Made by a program: the position numbers and the translations under genes. The notes beneath the pieces are model-generated. The model was not told the origin of the DNA. It did no database searches and saw only the letters and a program-made list of their open reading frames with translations. Shown here piece after piece: positions 39,881 through 48,102 of a stretch of 64,000 nucleotides of DNA (the first letter of the stretch is position 1; each line of letters starts with the position of its first letter). Location of the stretch: contig CAYQDR010000002.1 in the NCBI GenBank assembly GCA_964416315.1, forward strand, positions 54,575 through 118,574, in the 5' to 3' direction. The DNA comes from CAYQDR01 sp964416315 (GTDB taxonomy: Bacteria; Methylomirabilota; Methylomirabilia; Rokubacteriales; DASRDR01).

Positions 39881-41009
39881 GCAGGTCGACGTCGCGGTGG
39901 TCGGGGCCGGTGCCGCCGGCCTCGCCGCCGGCGCCGTGCTGAAGCAGCGCGGCCTCGAGCCCGTGGTCCTCGACCGCGACGGGCGCATCGGCGGCACATG
40001 GGCGCGCCGCTACGACAGGCTGTGCCTCCACACGGCCCGAACCCTCTCCGGCCTTCCGTACCAGCCGCTCCCGGCCGCGCTGCCGCGCTACGTCACGAAG
40101 AACGACTACGCCCGCTACCTGGCGGAGTACGCGCAGCGCTTCCGGCTGCAGGTGGTGCTCGGCGAGCCGGTGGAGCGGATCCGGCCGGCCGGGGCCGGGC
40201 GGGGCTGGGTCCTCCGGACGAGGAACGGCGGTTGGCAGGCCCGCGCCGTCGTCGTCGCCACGGGCAAGCACACCGTCCCGCGCCGACCGTGCTGGCCGGG
40301 AATCGAGGAGTTCGGCGGTACGATCCTGCACTCGGTCGACTACCGCCGGGGCGAGGACTTCGCGGGGCTCCGCGCGCTCGTCGTCGGGATCGGGAACAGC
40401 GGTGCGGAGATCGCGGCCGACCTGGCCGAGGGGGGAGCGGCGCGGGTCGCCATCGCCGTCAGGACGCCGCCCCCGATCAGCTCACGCGAGATCCTCGGCA
40501 TCCCCGTCCAGCTCTTCGGCATCCTCCTCGCACCGTTCCCCCCGAAGCTGATCGACCGGATCGGGGCGGTCTTGCGCCGGCTCTCCGTCGGCGACCTGAG
40601 GGCGTACGGGCTCGAGCGGGAAGCCTGGGGCCCGTTCACGGCGCGTCGCCCGCCCGTCATCGACGTCGGCTTCGTCGCGCAGCTCAAGTGCCGGCGGATC
40701 GACGCCCGTCCGGACGTCGCCCGCTTCACGCGCAGCGGGGTCGTCTTCACCGACGGGCGGGCCGAGGGGTTCGATGTCGTCGTCGCCGCGACGGGCTTCA
40801 CGACAGGCCTCGACCGGCTCATCGAGGCCCCTGGTGGCCTCGACGAGCGAGCCATGCCGCGCTGTGCGGGGGGAGGGCGGAGCCCCGTCCCGGGCCTCTT
40901 CTTCATCGGCTTCAACGAGACGCCGCGTGGGGCGCTCTTCGAGGCCAACCGCGACGCCCGAGCGCTCGGGCCGAGCCTCGACCGGTATCTGCGCGGGGGA
41001 CGCTGGTGA
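39867..41009 (+). CDS. Flavin-dependent monooxygenase (FMO/YUCCA-CzcO type)
   Basis: 380 residues from ATG 39867. FAD motif: VAVVGAGAAGLAAGAVLKQR (about 10-29). The FMO/BVMO signature is present in part as GGTWARRYDRLCLHTAR. The NADPH motif is VVGIGNSGAEIAADLAEGG (about 173-191) and the late ATG motif is VVVAATGFTTGLDRLI. It oxygenates a nucleophilic heteroatom (N or S) or a carbonyl; a small amine or sulfide substrate would fit the osmolyte theme but is inference. The start overlaps the membrane-protein gene. Confidence 0.85.
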   Translation: MPRTEQVDVAVVGAGAAGLAAGAVLKQRGLEPVVLDRDGRIGGTWARRYDRLCLHTARTLSGLPYQPLPAALPRYVTKNDYARYLAEYAQRFRLQVVLGEPVERIRPAGAGRGWVLRTRNGGWQARAVVVATGKHTVPRRPCWPGIEEFGGTILHSVDYRRGEDFAGLRALVVGIGNSGAEIAADLAEGGAARVAIAVRTPPPISSREILGIPVQLFGILLAPFPPKLIDRIGAVLRRLSVGDLRAYGLEREAWGPFTARRPPVIDVGFVAQLKCRRIDARPDVARFTRSGVVFTDGRAEGFDVVVAATGFTTGLDRLIEAPGGLDERAMPRCAGGGRSPVPGLFFIGFNETPRGALFEANRDARALGPSLDRYLRGGRW

Positions 41010-41012
41010 GCG

Positions 41013-41134
41013 GCCCCGGCCCGATCCCCGTCGCCCCGCGGCGTCCTCGGTCGTCGGACCGCCTCGACGTATGCGGCATACGCCTCGGCGAGCCTCCTTC
41101 CCTGCGTCCTAGCGGGGCTCGAGTCTCAAGCCGG
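41013..41134. repeat. 122-bp palindromic dispersed repeat, copy A
   Basis: A block with CCGATCCCCGTCGC, GCGGCGTCCTCGGTCGTCGG, then the inner palindrome GTATGCGGCATAC and CTGCGTCCTAGCG. It closely resembles blocks at 56923-57044 and 60369-60491. It is intergenic between the monooxygenase and GtrA genes. Partial terminal inverted repeats are present. Confidence 0.75.
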
Positions 41135-41179
41135 TATCGTGCCACGGATGTCGGCATGTCTGGCTCGTAGGGGACGCGG

Positions 41180-41590
41180 GTGAGCGGCGACGCGCGCGTT
41201 CTGGCTTCCGGGGTCGGCCAGCCCGCCAGGTTCGTGCTCGTCGGCACGGCCGGCTATGGCGTGAACCTCGTGGCCTTCGCGGTGCTGTACGAGGCCGGCG
41301 CCCCGTACGTCCTCGCCTCGGTCGCCGCGTACCTGATCTCGAACGCCCTCATGTACCTCGGAAACCGCTACTTCACCTTCCGCCTGGCGCACGAGGGCTT
41401 CTGGGGCGCGTACGTCCGCTATGTCCTCGTCGGCCTCGTCGTCGCGGGGCTCACGGCCGGCGTTCTCACTGTCTTTGTCGATGTCGTCGGCCTGCATCCG
41501 ACCCTCGGGCAGGCGCTGGCCCTTCTCGTCGTGACCCCGGCGGCGTTCGTGCTCTTCAAGCGCTGGACGTTCCGAACCCGAGGCGAATGA
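41180..41590 (+). CDS. GtrA-family membrane protein
   Basis: 136 residues from GTG 41180 with GGGGA upstream. Four helices and the GtrA pattern: FVLVGTAGYGVNLVAFAVLY, then ISNALMYLGNRYFTFRLAHE (the conserved NRYFTF region) and VLFKRWTF at the end. GtrA proteins flip undecaprenyl-linked sugars or assist cell-surface polysaccharide modification. No glycosyltransferase partner adjoins it. Confidence 0.85.
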   Translation: MSGDARVLASGVGQPARFVLVGTAGYGVNLVAFAVLYEAGAPYVLASVAAYLISNALMYLGNRYFTFRLAHEGFWGAYVRYVLVGLVVAGLTAGVLTVFVDVVGLHPTLGQALALLVVTPAAFVLFKRWTFRTRGE

Positions 41591-41599
41591 CCCCGCGTT

Positions 41600-41630
41600 C
41601 CCCTCTCCCCCGCCGGGGGAGAGAAGGCGG
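41600..41630. repeat. GC-rich intergenic hairpin repeat (copy 5)
   Basis: CCCTCTCCCCCGCCGGGGGAGAG forms a perfect hairpin just downstream of the GtrA stop, identical in design to copies at 710 and 49454. It could terminate the GtrA transcript. Confidence 0.55.
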
Positions 41631-41656
41631 CGTGGGTCGGGGCTTTCCCTCGCGCC

Positions 41657-41713
41657 CTACCAGCCGCCGCGGCCGCCGCCGGCGAGCTTGCCGAACTGCG
41701 GGGCGTCGGCCGA
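41657..41713 (-). pseudogene. Terminal 3' relic of a betaine-homocysteine methyltransferase gene
   Basis: The minus strand reads SADAPQFGKLAGGGRGGW plus TAG. This is the distinctive Gly-rich C-terminus shared with the intact BHMT gene (ending GKGGGRGGW at 45894) and the larger fragment at 42502. Only about 18 codons are left, directly downstream of Uma2. Confidence 0.6.
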
Positions 41714-41748
41714 GATAGGACGGGATCTGCGGGGATTACCTGTCGGAG

Positions 41749-42294
41749 TCAGCGCCAGAGATCGGCCAGGTTCACGGCCAGCTCGGGCCAGTCCGGGTGA
41801 GCCAGTGCGGCGTCGCCCTCGCCGTGGGCCGCGAGCTCGTAGCCGCCGGCTTCGGTCCGGTAGCACTCGAGTCGCCGGGCCTCGGGGTCCACCAGCCAGT
41901 AGTGACGGACGCCCAGCGTCGCGTACCGCCGGGCCTTCACGGTCCGGTCCTGGTCGCGGGTCGAGGGGGACAGGACCTCGACGACGAGCACCGGGGCACC
42001 CTCGATCCCGCGTGCGGAGACCTGTCCCGGGTCGGTCACGACGACGAGGTCCGGCTGGACGACGTCACGATTCGTCAGGATGAGATCGATGGGCGCGTCG
42101 AACACCTCGCCCAACCCCCGACTCTCGAAGTAGGCCTCGAGCATCCGCTGGAGCCGCTTGGACACGCGCTGGTGCAGCGGGCTGGGCGCCGGCGTCACGT
42201 AGAGTTCCCCCTCGAGGATCTCGTAGCGGTTCCGGTCGGGCGGGATCCCCGCGTAGTCCTTGTAGTCGAGCTTCTGCTTGAGTCCCGTGATCAT
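41749..42294 (-). CDS. Uma2-family protein (putative restriction-like endonuclease fold)
   Basis: 181 residues from ATG 42294. Uma2/DUF820 motifs: LDYKDYAGIPPDRNRYEILE, GELYVTPAPSPLHQRVSKRL, PIDLILTNRDVVQPDLVVV (the D...(E/D)xK-like metal site, with QPDLVVV) and APVLVVEVLSPSTRDQDRTV. TVKARRYATLGVRHYWLVDP follows. The fold is that of PD-(D/E)XK nucleases, but function is unknown. These genes are common and mobile, here inserted between two BHMT relics. Confidence 0.88.
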   Translation of the reverse strand: MITGLKQKLDYKDYAGIPPDRNRYEILEGELYVTPAPSPLHQRVSKRLQRMLEAYFESRGLGEVFDAPIDLILTNRDVVQPDLVVVTDPGQVSARGIEGAPVLVVEVLSPSTRDQDRTVKARRYATLGVRHYWLVDPEARRLECYRTEAGGYELAAHGEGDAALAHPDWPELAVNLADLWR

Positions 42295-42501
42295 ACCGGG
42301 ATCATACGCCTGGCGCGAGGCGCCGAGCAAGCCGTCCCGCCCCTCGCACGCGACGGCCCGGGGTTCCGCGACCCGTACCGCCGATTCAAGAGAACCCACA
42401 CGGTCGCCGGTGACGTGGATCTGCTCGCGGAGCGAGACCGAGTGCGGGGCTGTTCGTGCCGACGGTCGACCGGATGACCGCGGGCGGCATGGTCCTCCTC
42501 C

Positions 42502-42771
42502 CTACCAGCCGCCGCGGCCGCCGCCCTTGCCCGGGCCGAACTGCGGGGCGTCGGACGACTTCGGCTTCCGCCCGGCCAGCTCCTCGAGCGTCCGCGTCTT
42601 CTGGATTCCGGGTCGCCGCGAGAGGTCGGGGGACTTCGCGCTCGCGGGCGGCTTCCGGCCGAGCGCCTGGGCCATCGCGCGGACGTGGTGGGCGACCGCG
42701 CCGCAGCGGGAGCCGATGTAGTTGACCCCGAGGTCGCACGCCTTGAGGGCGAAGTCGGCCATCTCGGTTCG
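42502..42771 (-). pseudogene. 3'-terminal fragment of betaine-homocysteine methyltransferase
   Basis: About 89 codons on the minus strand match residues 268-356 of the intact BHMT at 45894: DLGVNYIGSRCGAVAHHVRA and PPASAKSPDLSRRPGIQKTR, then the same Gly-rich end GKGGGRGGW. The first zinc-ligand Cys of the CC pair is Arg here (GSRCGA in place of GSCCGA), so this copy would not bind zinc. Upstream, similarity ends at about 42771. A relic or partial duplicate. Confidence 0.8.
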
Positions 42772-43189
42772 CCCGCCCCAGAAGAGATTCTCCGTGACGC
42801 TTTGGGCGAACTCGTCGGCTCCCTTCTGTTGCAGCGCGCGCCGCCCCGCGCTCCTCACGGTTTCCGCCGGCTTCGGCCCGTCGGCAGAGACGCTCCGAAT
42901 CGGAATTTCCTCGCCCGCGCTGCCCGGGTCTGTCGCCCGCCCACCACCTTCGCTCTCGGCCTGCTCGCGCGCGGCTCGCCCCATGACAGAGGCCAAGGTT
43001 CTCGGCTGCGCTCCGCCCTCTGAGCCCTCCGACGGTCCGACGGCCACGATCAGGCCCAGATCAGGCCAGGACCCTTGACTCCGGCCGCTGAGGCGGGCGA
43101 TCCTTGCTCCCGCCGCGGGCACAAGCGGGAAGGTTGACGGGGGTCGGGGGGGGGGCGGAAGAGCCTTTGAAGGGACTCCCCTCACGCGG
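42772..43189. other. Region with no recognisable gene
   Basis: I see no supported coding region or RNA. Open frames on both strands resemble nothing. A G-rich run is present near 43147-43157, just before the AT-richer patch. Confidence 0.5.
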
Positions 43190-43573
43190 ATGGAGGACAT
43201 AGGGAGGATGACACTCGATTGGTCTCGTTTCGAGAAGGGAACGCTCGGACCGGAGCGAGCATTCGAGGCCTTCTCTGAGCGGAGTCTTCCTCACCACGAG
43301 TTGCTCTTCAGTCATCACTACCTGGCGATGGATCTTCGAACAATGCTCGACGCATGCCGGGATATCGGCCTCGTGCCAATGTGGTGCGTGCGGGTATGGA
43401 GGGAGGCAACCCCAGCGCTGTGGATGGAGGGGCATCGCAAGGCACAGCCAAGTGGGCTGATTCACCGTAGCCGCGACGCCTCCTGGTTGCTCTTCTGGGA
43501 CGAGCAGAGGCGGGATCTCGATGTTGTGCCTCAAACCGACGTTCTCAAGCCTTGGGCCGGTGAAGCCAGATGA
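43190..43573 (+). CDS. Hypothetical protein in AT-richer patch
   Basis: 127 residues from ATG 43190 (second ATG 43208). Aromatic-rich protein with no signal or membrane segment: HHELLFSHHYLAMDLRTMLD and VPMWCVRVWREATPALWMEG are notable stretches. I do not recognise a family. Base composition is clearly less GC-rich than the genes around it, and an IS630-type fragment follows, so the patch 43180-43710 was probably acquired by transfer. Confidence 0.5.
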   Translation: MEDIGRMTLDWSRFEKGTLGPERAFEAFSERSLPHHELLFSHHYLAMDLRTMLDACRDIGLVPMWCVRVWREATPALWMEGHRKAQPSGLIHRSRDASWLLFWDEQRRDLDVVPQTDVLKPWAGEAR

Positions 43574-43705
43574 GTTCGCGTGAGGCCGAGGCCGGGTTTC
43601 TGGGCGTCGGGCGCTTCCTTTATTGAACCAGAGACTGTAGGCCTGTTTGATTGAGTCCCGCATGAATAATGCATAGATTCGAAGGGACGTCCGGCACGAT
43701 GACTC

Positions 43706-43930
43706 ATGCGACCTCCTGGAACCTCCAAGCAACTGGAGAAGCGCCGTCGTCGCGCTTTTCAGATGTTGGAGCCAGGCCGGAGCCTCTCGGTCGTCGCGCG
43801 TCAGGTTGGGGCGGCCGTGAGTTCGGTCTTTCGGTGGTGGCAGGCGTACCAGCGGAAGGGCCCCCGGGGCCTGGACCCCAGACCCACCCCAGGACGTCCT
43901 GCACAACTGTCCACCCTCTCGCGTGTGCTA
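43706..43930 (+). pseudogene. IS630-family transposase, N-terminal fragment
   Basis: About 75 codons from ATG 43706 show the IS630 HTH region: LEKRRRRAFQMLEPGRSLSV, VARQVGAAVSSVFRWWQAY, RPTPGRPAQLS. The following linker and DDE nuclease domain are missing; after LSTLSR the sequence no longer matches. It is a dead insertion-sequence remnant marking the right edge of the low-GC patch. Confidence 0.75.
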
Positions 43931-44223
43931 CGCCCGCTCCACCCGAAGGTCCGGGCTCGCCTATACCTGGGGGGCGATGCGGGGCGGCGAGGCGCCGGGC
44001 CGACGCCGCAGTCGCAACAGGCGATCGCGCGGGGGCGCTCGCACAGGAGGTCCTGCTTGGCGAACTGCGCGGGAGAGCAACTCCAGGACGCGGTGGTGGC
44101 CGTCGTCACAGACCTACGCCCTCCATCCCGACGTGACGGCCTGACGTAGGAGCCGGGGGGCCCGGACACCGCGGCCGCGCCGCGGCAGGCGCCCCCGTCC
44201 CGGAACCCTCGATCGCACCCCAA
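43931..44223. other. Region with no recognisable gene
   Basis: Nothing supported between the transposase relic and lnt. GC content rises back to the window average within it, and no promoter for lnt could be assigned with confidence. Confidence 0.45.
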
Positions 44224-45798
44224 GTGAGCCGCGACACCCTGATCCGGCTGGCGCTCAGCCTGGGCGCGGCCGCCCTCGAGGTCCTCGGGTTCGTGGGCTT
44301 CGGCCTCTTCCCCCTCACCTGGGTCGCCCTCGTCCCCGCGCTCCTCGCGGTCCGCGGCCAGCCCCCGAGGCGGGTGCTCGGCTACGGCCTCGTGTTCGGC
44401 ACCGTCGCCAATCTGGGCGGCTACTACTGGGTGGCCTACATGCTGGCCGAGTTCGGCGGGATCCCGCGCCCCCTGGCCTGGCTCGGCGTCACCCTCCTCT
44501 GTGCCTACCAGGGCGGCGCGTTCGCGCTCCTCCTCTGGGGCGTGCGTCGCGCCGAGGACGACCTCGGCGTGGCGCCCCTCTGGACCCTGGCCGTCCTCTA
44601 CCCGGCCGTCGAGCTCGCCTACCCGCTCCTCTTTCCCTACTCGATCGGCGCCTCCCAGTACCGCTTTACCGCGATCACCCAGATCGTGGAGGTGACGGGG
44701 CTCCTCGGGCTGACCGCGCTCGTCGGCCTCGTCAACGGCGCCGTCTACGAGCTGGTCGACGCCGGCCTCGCCGGGCGACGGCCGGCGGGGCGGCGCCTCG
44801 CGGTGACGGCCCTCCTCTTCGCCGGGGTTCTCGCCTACGGCCTGATCCGGATCCCCGCCGTCGAGCGCACAACGGCCGCGGCCCGCCGGATCAAGGTGGC
44901 GCTCGTGCAGACGAACCTCGGCGCCCGCGACAAGGATGCCGACCCGGCGCTGTTCGTCGCCCGCCACCAGGCCATGTCGCGGGCGGCCCTCGCTGCCCAT
45001 CCCGACCTCGATCTCTTCGTCTGGCCGGAGACCGCCTACAACCGCTGGCTCCCCAAGGCGCGGCGGAACGTCCGCGATCTGGTCACGCAGGGGCTCGACC
45101 GGCCGATGATCTGGGGCGCCCTGACCTACCGGCGCCGCCCGGACGGCCGCGCCGACACCTTCAACACGGCCCTTGCCACCTCAGCGGCCGGCGACGTGCT
45201 GGGCAGCTACGACAAGATCGAGCTACTCCTGTTCGGCGAGCGGATTCCCCTGGTCGAGACGTTCCCGGTGCTCCGGGCCTGGTTCCCCCGCACCTCGACG
45301 TTCACCGCCGGCACGAGCCTCGACCACCTGCGCCTCGGCGAGCTGACGTTTCTGCCGATGATCTGCTACGAGGACATCCTGCCGCCGCTCGTCCGCCGGC
45401 TCTGGCGCGCCAGCGGCCCCGCCACCGCCCTCGTCAACCTCACCAACGACTCCTGGTACGGCGACTCCCACGAGCCGCTGATCCACCTGGCACTGGCCAG
45501 TTTCCGCTCGATCGAGACGCGACGGGCGCTGATCCGCGCCACCAACACCGGGATCAGCGCCCTCGTCGACCCGGTCGGCCGCATCACCGCGCGGACCGGC
45601 CAGTGGCGGCAGGAGACGCTGGTGGGCGAGGTGTCGGTGATCGAGGGCGGCGGCTCGACCGTCTACATGCGGGTCGGCGACCTGGTGGGCTGGCTCGCCT
45701 GGCCGGGGGTGCTGGCCGGCGCCATCGCCGCGCGGCGAGCTCGGGCGCGCGCGGCCACCCGGCCTGAGGCGCCGAAACGCCGAGGCTCGAGAGGATGA
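44224..45798 (+). CDS. lnt: Apolipoprotein N-acyltransferase
   Basis: 524 residues from GTG 44224. Eight or so hydrophobic helices in the first half precede a nitrilase-like (CN-hydrolase) domain starting near residue 220 (IKVALVQTN). The catalytic triad is visible: Glu in FVWPETAYNRW, Lys in YDKIELLLFGERIP, and Cys in PMICYEDILPP. Lnt N-acylates the N-terminal Cys of outer-membrane lipoproteins in the inner membrane, so the organism has a Gram-negative-type envelope. The glycine-zipper lipoprotein at 26879 is a plausible client. Confidence 0.93.
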   Translation: MSRDTLIRLALSLGAAALEVLGFVGFGLFPLTWVALVPALLAVRGQPPRRVLGYGLVFGTVANLGGYYWVAYMLAEFGGIPRPLAWLGVTLLCAYQGGAFALLLWGVRRAEDDLGVAPLWTLAVLYPAVELAYPLLFPYSIGASQYRFTAITQIVEVTGLLGLTALVGLVNGAVYELVDAGLAGRRPAGRRLAVTALLFAGVLAYGLIRIPAVERTTAAARRIKVALVQTNLGARDKDADPALFVARHQAMSRAALAAHPDLDLFVWPETAYNRWLPKARRNVRDLVTQGLDRPMIWGALTYRRRPDGRADTFNTALATSAAGDVLGSYDKIELLLFGERIPLVETFPVLRAWFPRTSTFTAGTSLDHLRLGELTFLPMICYEDILPPLVRRLWRASGPATALVNLTNDSWYGDSHEPLIHLALASFRSIETRRALIRATNTGISALVDPVGRITARTGQWRQETLVGEVSVIEGGGSTVYMRVGDLVGWLAWPGVLAGAIAARRARARAATRPEAPKRRGSRG

Positions 45799-45893
45799 GG
45801 GCGAGGGTGACTGGTCAGGCACCACGCCTCCGCGAGGCGCTCGTTCCGGGGAATGGACGCAGTCCTCGTCGGTCGGTGGTGTCGACGGTGTCC

Positions 45894-46964
45894 CTACCAG
45901 CCGCCGCGGCCGCCGCCTTTGCCCGTGCCGAACGCCGGGGCGTCGGCCGATTTCGGCTTCTTGCCCCTCAACTCCTCCAGCGTCCGCGTCTTCTGGATCC
46001 CGGGGTGGCGTGAGAGGTCGGGCGACTTCGCGCTCGCGGGGGGCTTGCGCCCCAGCGCCTCGGCCATGGCGCGGACGTGGTGGGCGACCGCGCCGCAGCA
46101 GGAGCCGATGTAGTTGACCCCGAGGTCGCGGGCCTTCACGGTGTAGTCCGCCATCTCGGCCCGGGTGAGCGTCAGGGGGTCGAGGCCGAGCGGGAACTCG
46201 GGGAGCTGGGTGAAGTGGGGGATGTCGTCGCGCGTGCGGTAGCCGATCGGCTGCGCCGCGACGTAGCCCGAGACGGCCCGGCGCATCTCCGCGACCAGGG
46301 GCAGCATGTGGACGGGATCCCGCCCGCAGTTCGCCCCGACGATATCCCCGCCCTCGCCCGTGATGATCTTCGCGCACTCGCCGACCGGCGTCCCTTCCCC
46401 GCTGGCCGGCTGGCGGAGCGTGAACGTGATCATGGCCGGGTAGCCCGCGTCCTTGATCGCGCGGAGGCAGATCCGCGCTTCCTCGAGGAACGCGAACGTC
46501 TCGCCGATGAAGAAGTCCACGCCCTCCGAGGCTTGCACGTTGATCTGCTCGTCGAAGAGGCGCCGCACCCGGTCGCGGGAGGCCGGGTCCTTCGGATCGT
46601 ACATCCAGGTGAGGCAGAGCGTCCCGGCGACGAGGGCCTGGGTCCCCGCGACCTCCTTCGCGATCCGCACCGCGGCCCGGTTGATCGCCTTCACCTTGTC
46701 GGCGTACCCGGCGGTCCCGAGCTTCTCCTTGCTCGCGTAGAAGGTCAGCGCCTGGAGGACATCGGCCCCCGCACGGAGGAACTCGCGGTGGAGCTGGCGC
46801 AGCGCCTCGGGATGCTCGATCGCGACCTCGGGCGTGTACGGGCCCGCCTGGACGTAGCCGCGCCGCTCCAGCTCGAGGATGTAGCCACCGTCCCCGAGGA
46901 CCACGCCCTCCTTCAGCCGCTCCAGGATCCCCTTCTTCTTCGTCGTCTTCTTCTTCGTGACCAT
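45894..46964 (-). CDS. Betaine-homocysteine S-methyltransferase-like enzyme
   Basis: 356 residues from ATG 46964, preceded by GGGAGG. It transfers a methyl group from betaine (or a dimethylsulfonium compound) to homocysteine, giving dimethylglycine and methionine. The zinc site is Cys213 (VGANCGRDP) and Cys289-Cys290 (GSCCGAVAHH). Residues 20-77 follow mammalian BHMT closely (GVVLGDGGYILELERRGYVQ, PEALRQLHREFLRAGADVLQ). The N-terminus is Lys-rich and the C-terminus has an unusual GGGRGGW tail. The cyclodeaminase, SoxB-like and sarcosine oxidase genes upstream on the same strand fit methyl-amine catabolism. Fragments of this gene end occur at 41657 and 42502. Confidence 0.85.
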   Translation of the reverse strand: MVTKKKTTKKKGILERLKEGVVLGDGGYILELERRGYVQAGPYTPEVAIEHPEALRQLHREFLRAGADVLQALTFYASKEKLGTAGYADKVKAINRAAVRIAKEVAGTQALVAGTLCLTWMYDPKDPASRDRVRRLFDEQINVQASEGVDFFIGETFAFLEEARICLRAIKDAGYPAMITFTLRQPASGEGTPVGECAKIITGEGGDIVGANCGRDPVHMLPLVAEMRRAVSGYVAAQPIGYRTRDDIPHFTQLPEFPLGLDPLTLTRAEMADYTVKARDLGVNYIGSCCGAVAHHVRAMAEALGRKPPASAKSPDLSRHPGIQKTRTLEELRGKKPKSADAPAFGTGKGGGRGGW

Positions 46965-47015
46965 CCGTGCCTCCCGCATCTGGGGTTCCAGCCGCTCCAC
47001 GCGAGCCGAAACCGC

Positions 47016-48032
47016 TCACATGTCCCGCGGCTCCCGGTAGTAGCTCAGCCACGTGCCCACGCCGCGCTCCCGCGCCTTCCGGTAGGCGAGGTGGCCCACC
47101 ACGATGTCGCTGATGACGAAGCCCTTGTGCCAGAAGAGGATGCGCTCGGCGGGCGACTCCCGCCCCGGCTTGAGGCCCGCCACGACTTCGCCGATCTCCG
47201 CGTAGACGTGCTCGCTCCGGAGCTTCCCGGCCTGGACCAGGCCGGCGAACTGTCCGTAGGGCGACTGCCGGCACTGGGGCCAGTCGTCCACGACCATCTT
47301 GTCCACCGAGAAGGGCAGCGTCGGCTCGACGGAAAGGACGGCCCCGTAAGCCTGGATGTGCGCGCCCGGCTTCACCCACCGGTCCCTGACCAGGACCTCG
47401 GGCTCGAGTAGCCGCGAGGCGTCGATGATGATGTCGGCGTCGCGCACCGTGTCCTCCGTCGTCTCCTTCACCGCGACCGGCTTCCCCAGCCGCTCGGACA
47501 TCTCTCGCGCGAAGCGCTGCCGCGACTCGGGGCGCTTGCTGGTCACGCGGATCTCGTCGAAGTCGAAGAGGCGGTCGAGCATGGCCACGTTGTACCAGGC
47601 GGTCCCCCGGGCGCCGATGTGGCCCAGCACCCGCGACGGCTTGTTCGCGAGATACTTCGCGCCCATCGCGGTGACCGCCCCCGTGCGCATCCAGGTGATC
47701 AGGGTCCCGTCGAGGATGGCGAACGGCGCCCCGGTCTCCGGCCGGTAGAGGGTGATCAGCGCCAGCTCGGAGGGCAGCCCGACCCGGTAGTTCTGCTGGA
47801 AGTCGCCGATGACCTTCACGCCGGCGACGTCGATCGGTCCGACGTATCCCTTGAGGACGTTGAAGAGCTTCTCGGGGTAGGCGAGCACGAGGTGGTCCTT
47901 GGACGGCATGATCACGTTCTTCTCGCCGTGAGCCTTCAGGCCCGCCTCGATCGCGTCCATGACCTCCTGCAGGCCGAGATCGAGCGCGTCGACGTCCTCC
48001 TTGGACAGGAAGAGGAGGTCTATGCCCGCCAT
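47016..48032 (-). CDS. Ornithine cyclodeaminase/mu-crystallin family protein (tyramine oxidase subunit B-like)
   Basis: 338 residues. Family motifs include the PLP-free NAD fold with LGHIGARGTAWYNVAMLDRL (Rossmann), DADIIIDASRLLEPEVLV and an N-terminal KDHLVLAYPEKLFNVLKGYV. GTLITWMRTGAVTAMGAKYL is the conserved lysine/arginine region. Relatives interconvert imines and amino acids or reduce ketimines. The gene lies 51 bp upstream of BHMT and 70 bp downstream of a SoxB-like oxidase, all on the same strand. A role in processing the imine or amino-acid product of amine oxidation is inference. Confidence 0.8.
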   Translation of the reverse strand: MAGIDLLFLSKEDVDALDLGLQEVMDAIEAGLKAHGEKNVIMPSKDHLVLAYPEKLFNVLKGYVGPIDVAGVKVIGDFQQNYRVGLPSELALITLYRPETGAPFAILDGTLITWMRTGAVTAMGAKYLANKPSRVLGHIGARGTAWYNVAMLDRLFDFDEIRVTSKRPESRQRFAREMSERLGKPVAVKETTEDTVRDADIIIDASRLLEPEVLVRDRWVKPGAHIQAYGAVLSVEPTLPFSVDKMVVDDWPQCRQSPYGQFAGLVQAGKLRSEHVYAEIGEVVAGLKPGRESPAERILFWHKGFVISDIVVGHLAYRKARERGVGTWLSYYREPRDM

Positions 48033-48102
48033 GTCACCGTCCCGCGCGTGCCAGCATCGCCCGCGCCGCGCCGCGGGAGACCCGGGGGGACCGCCCTCCC
48101 CG

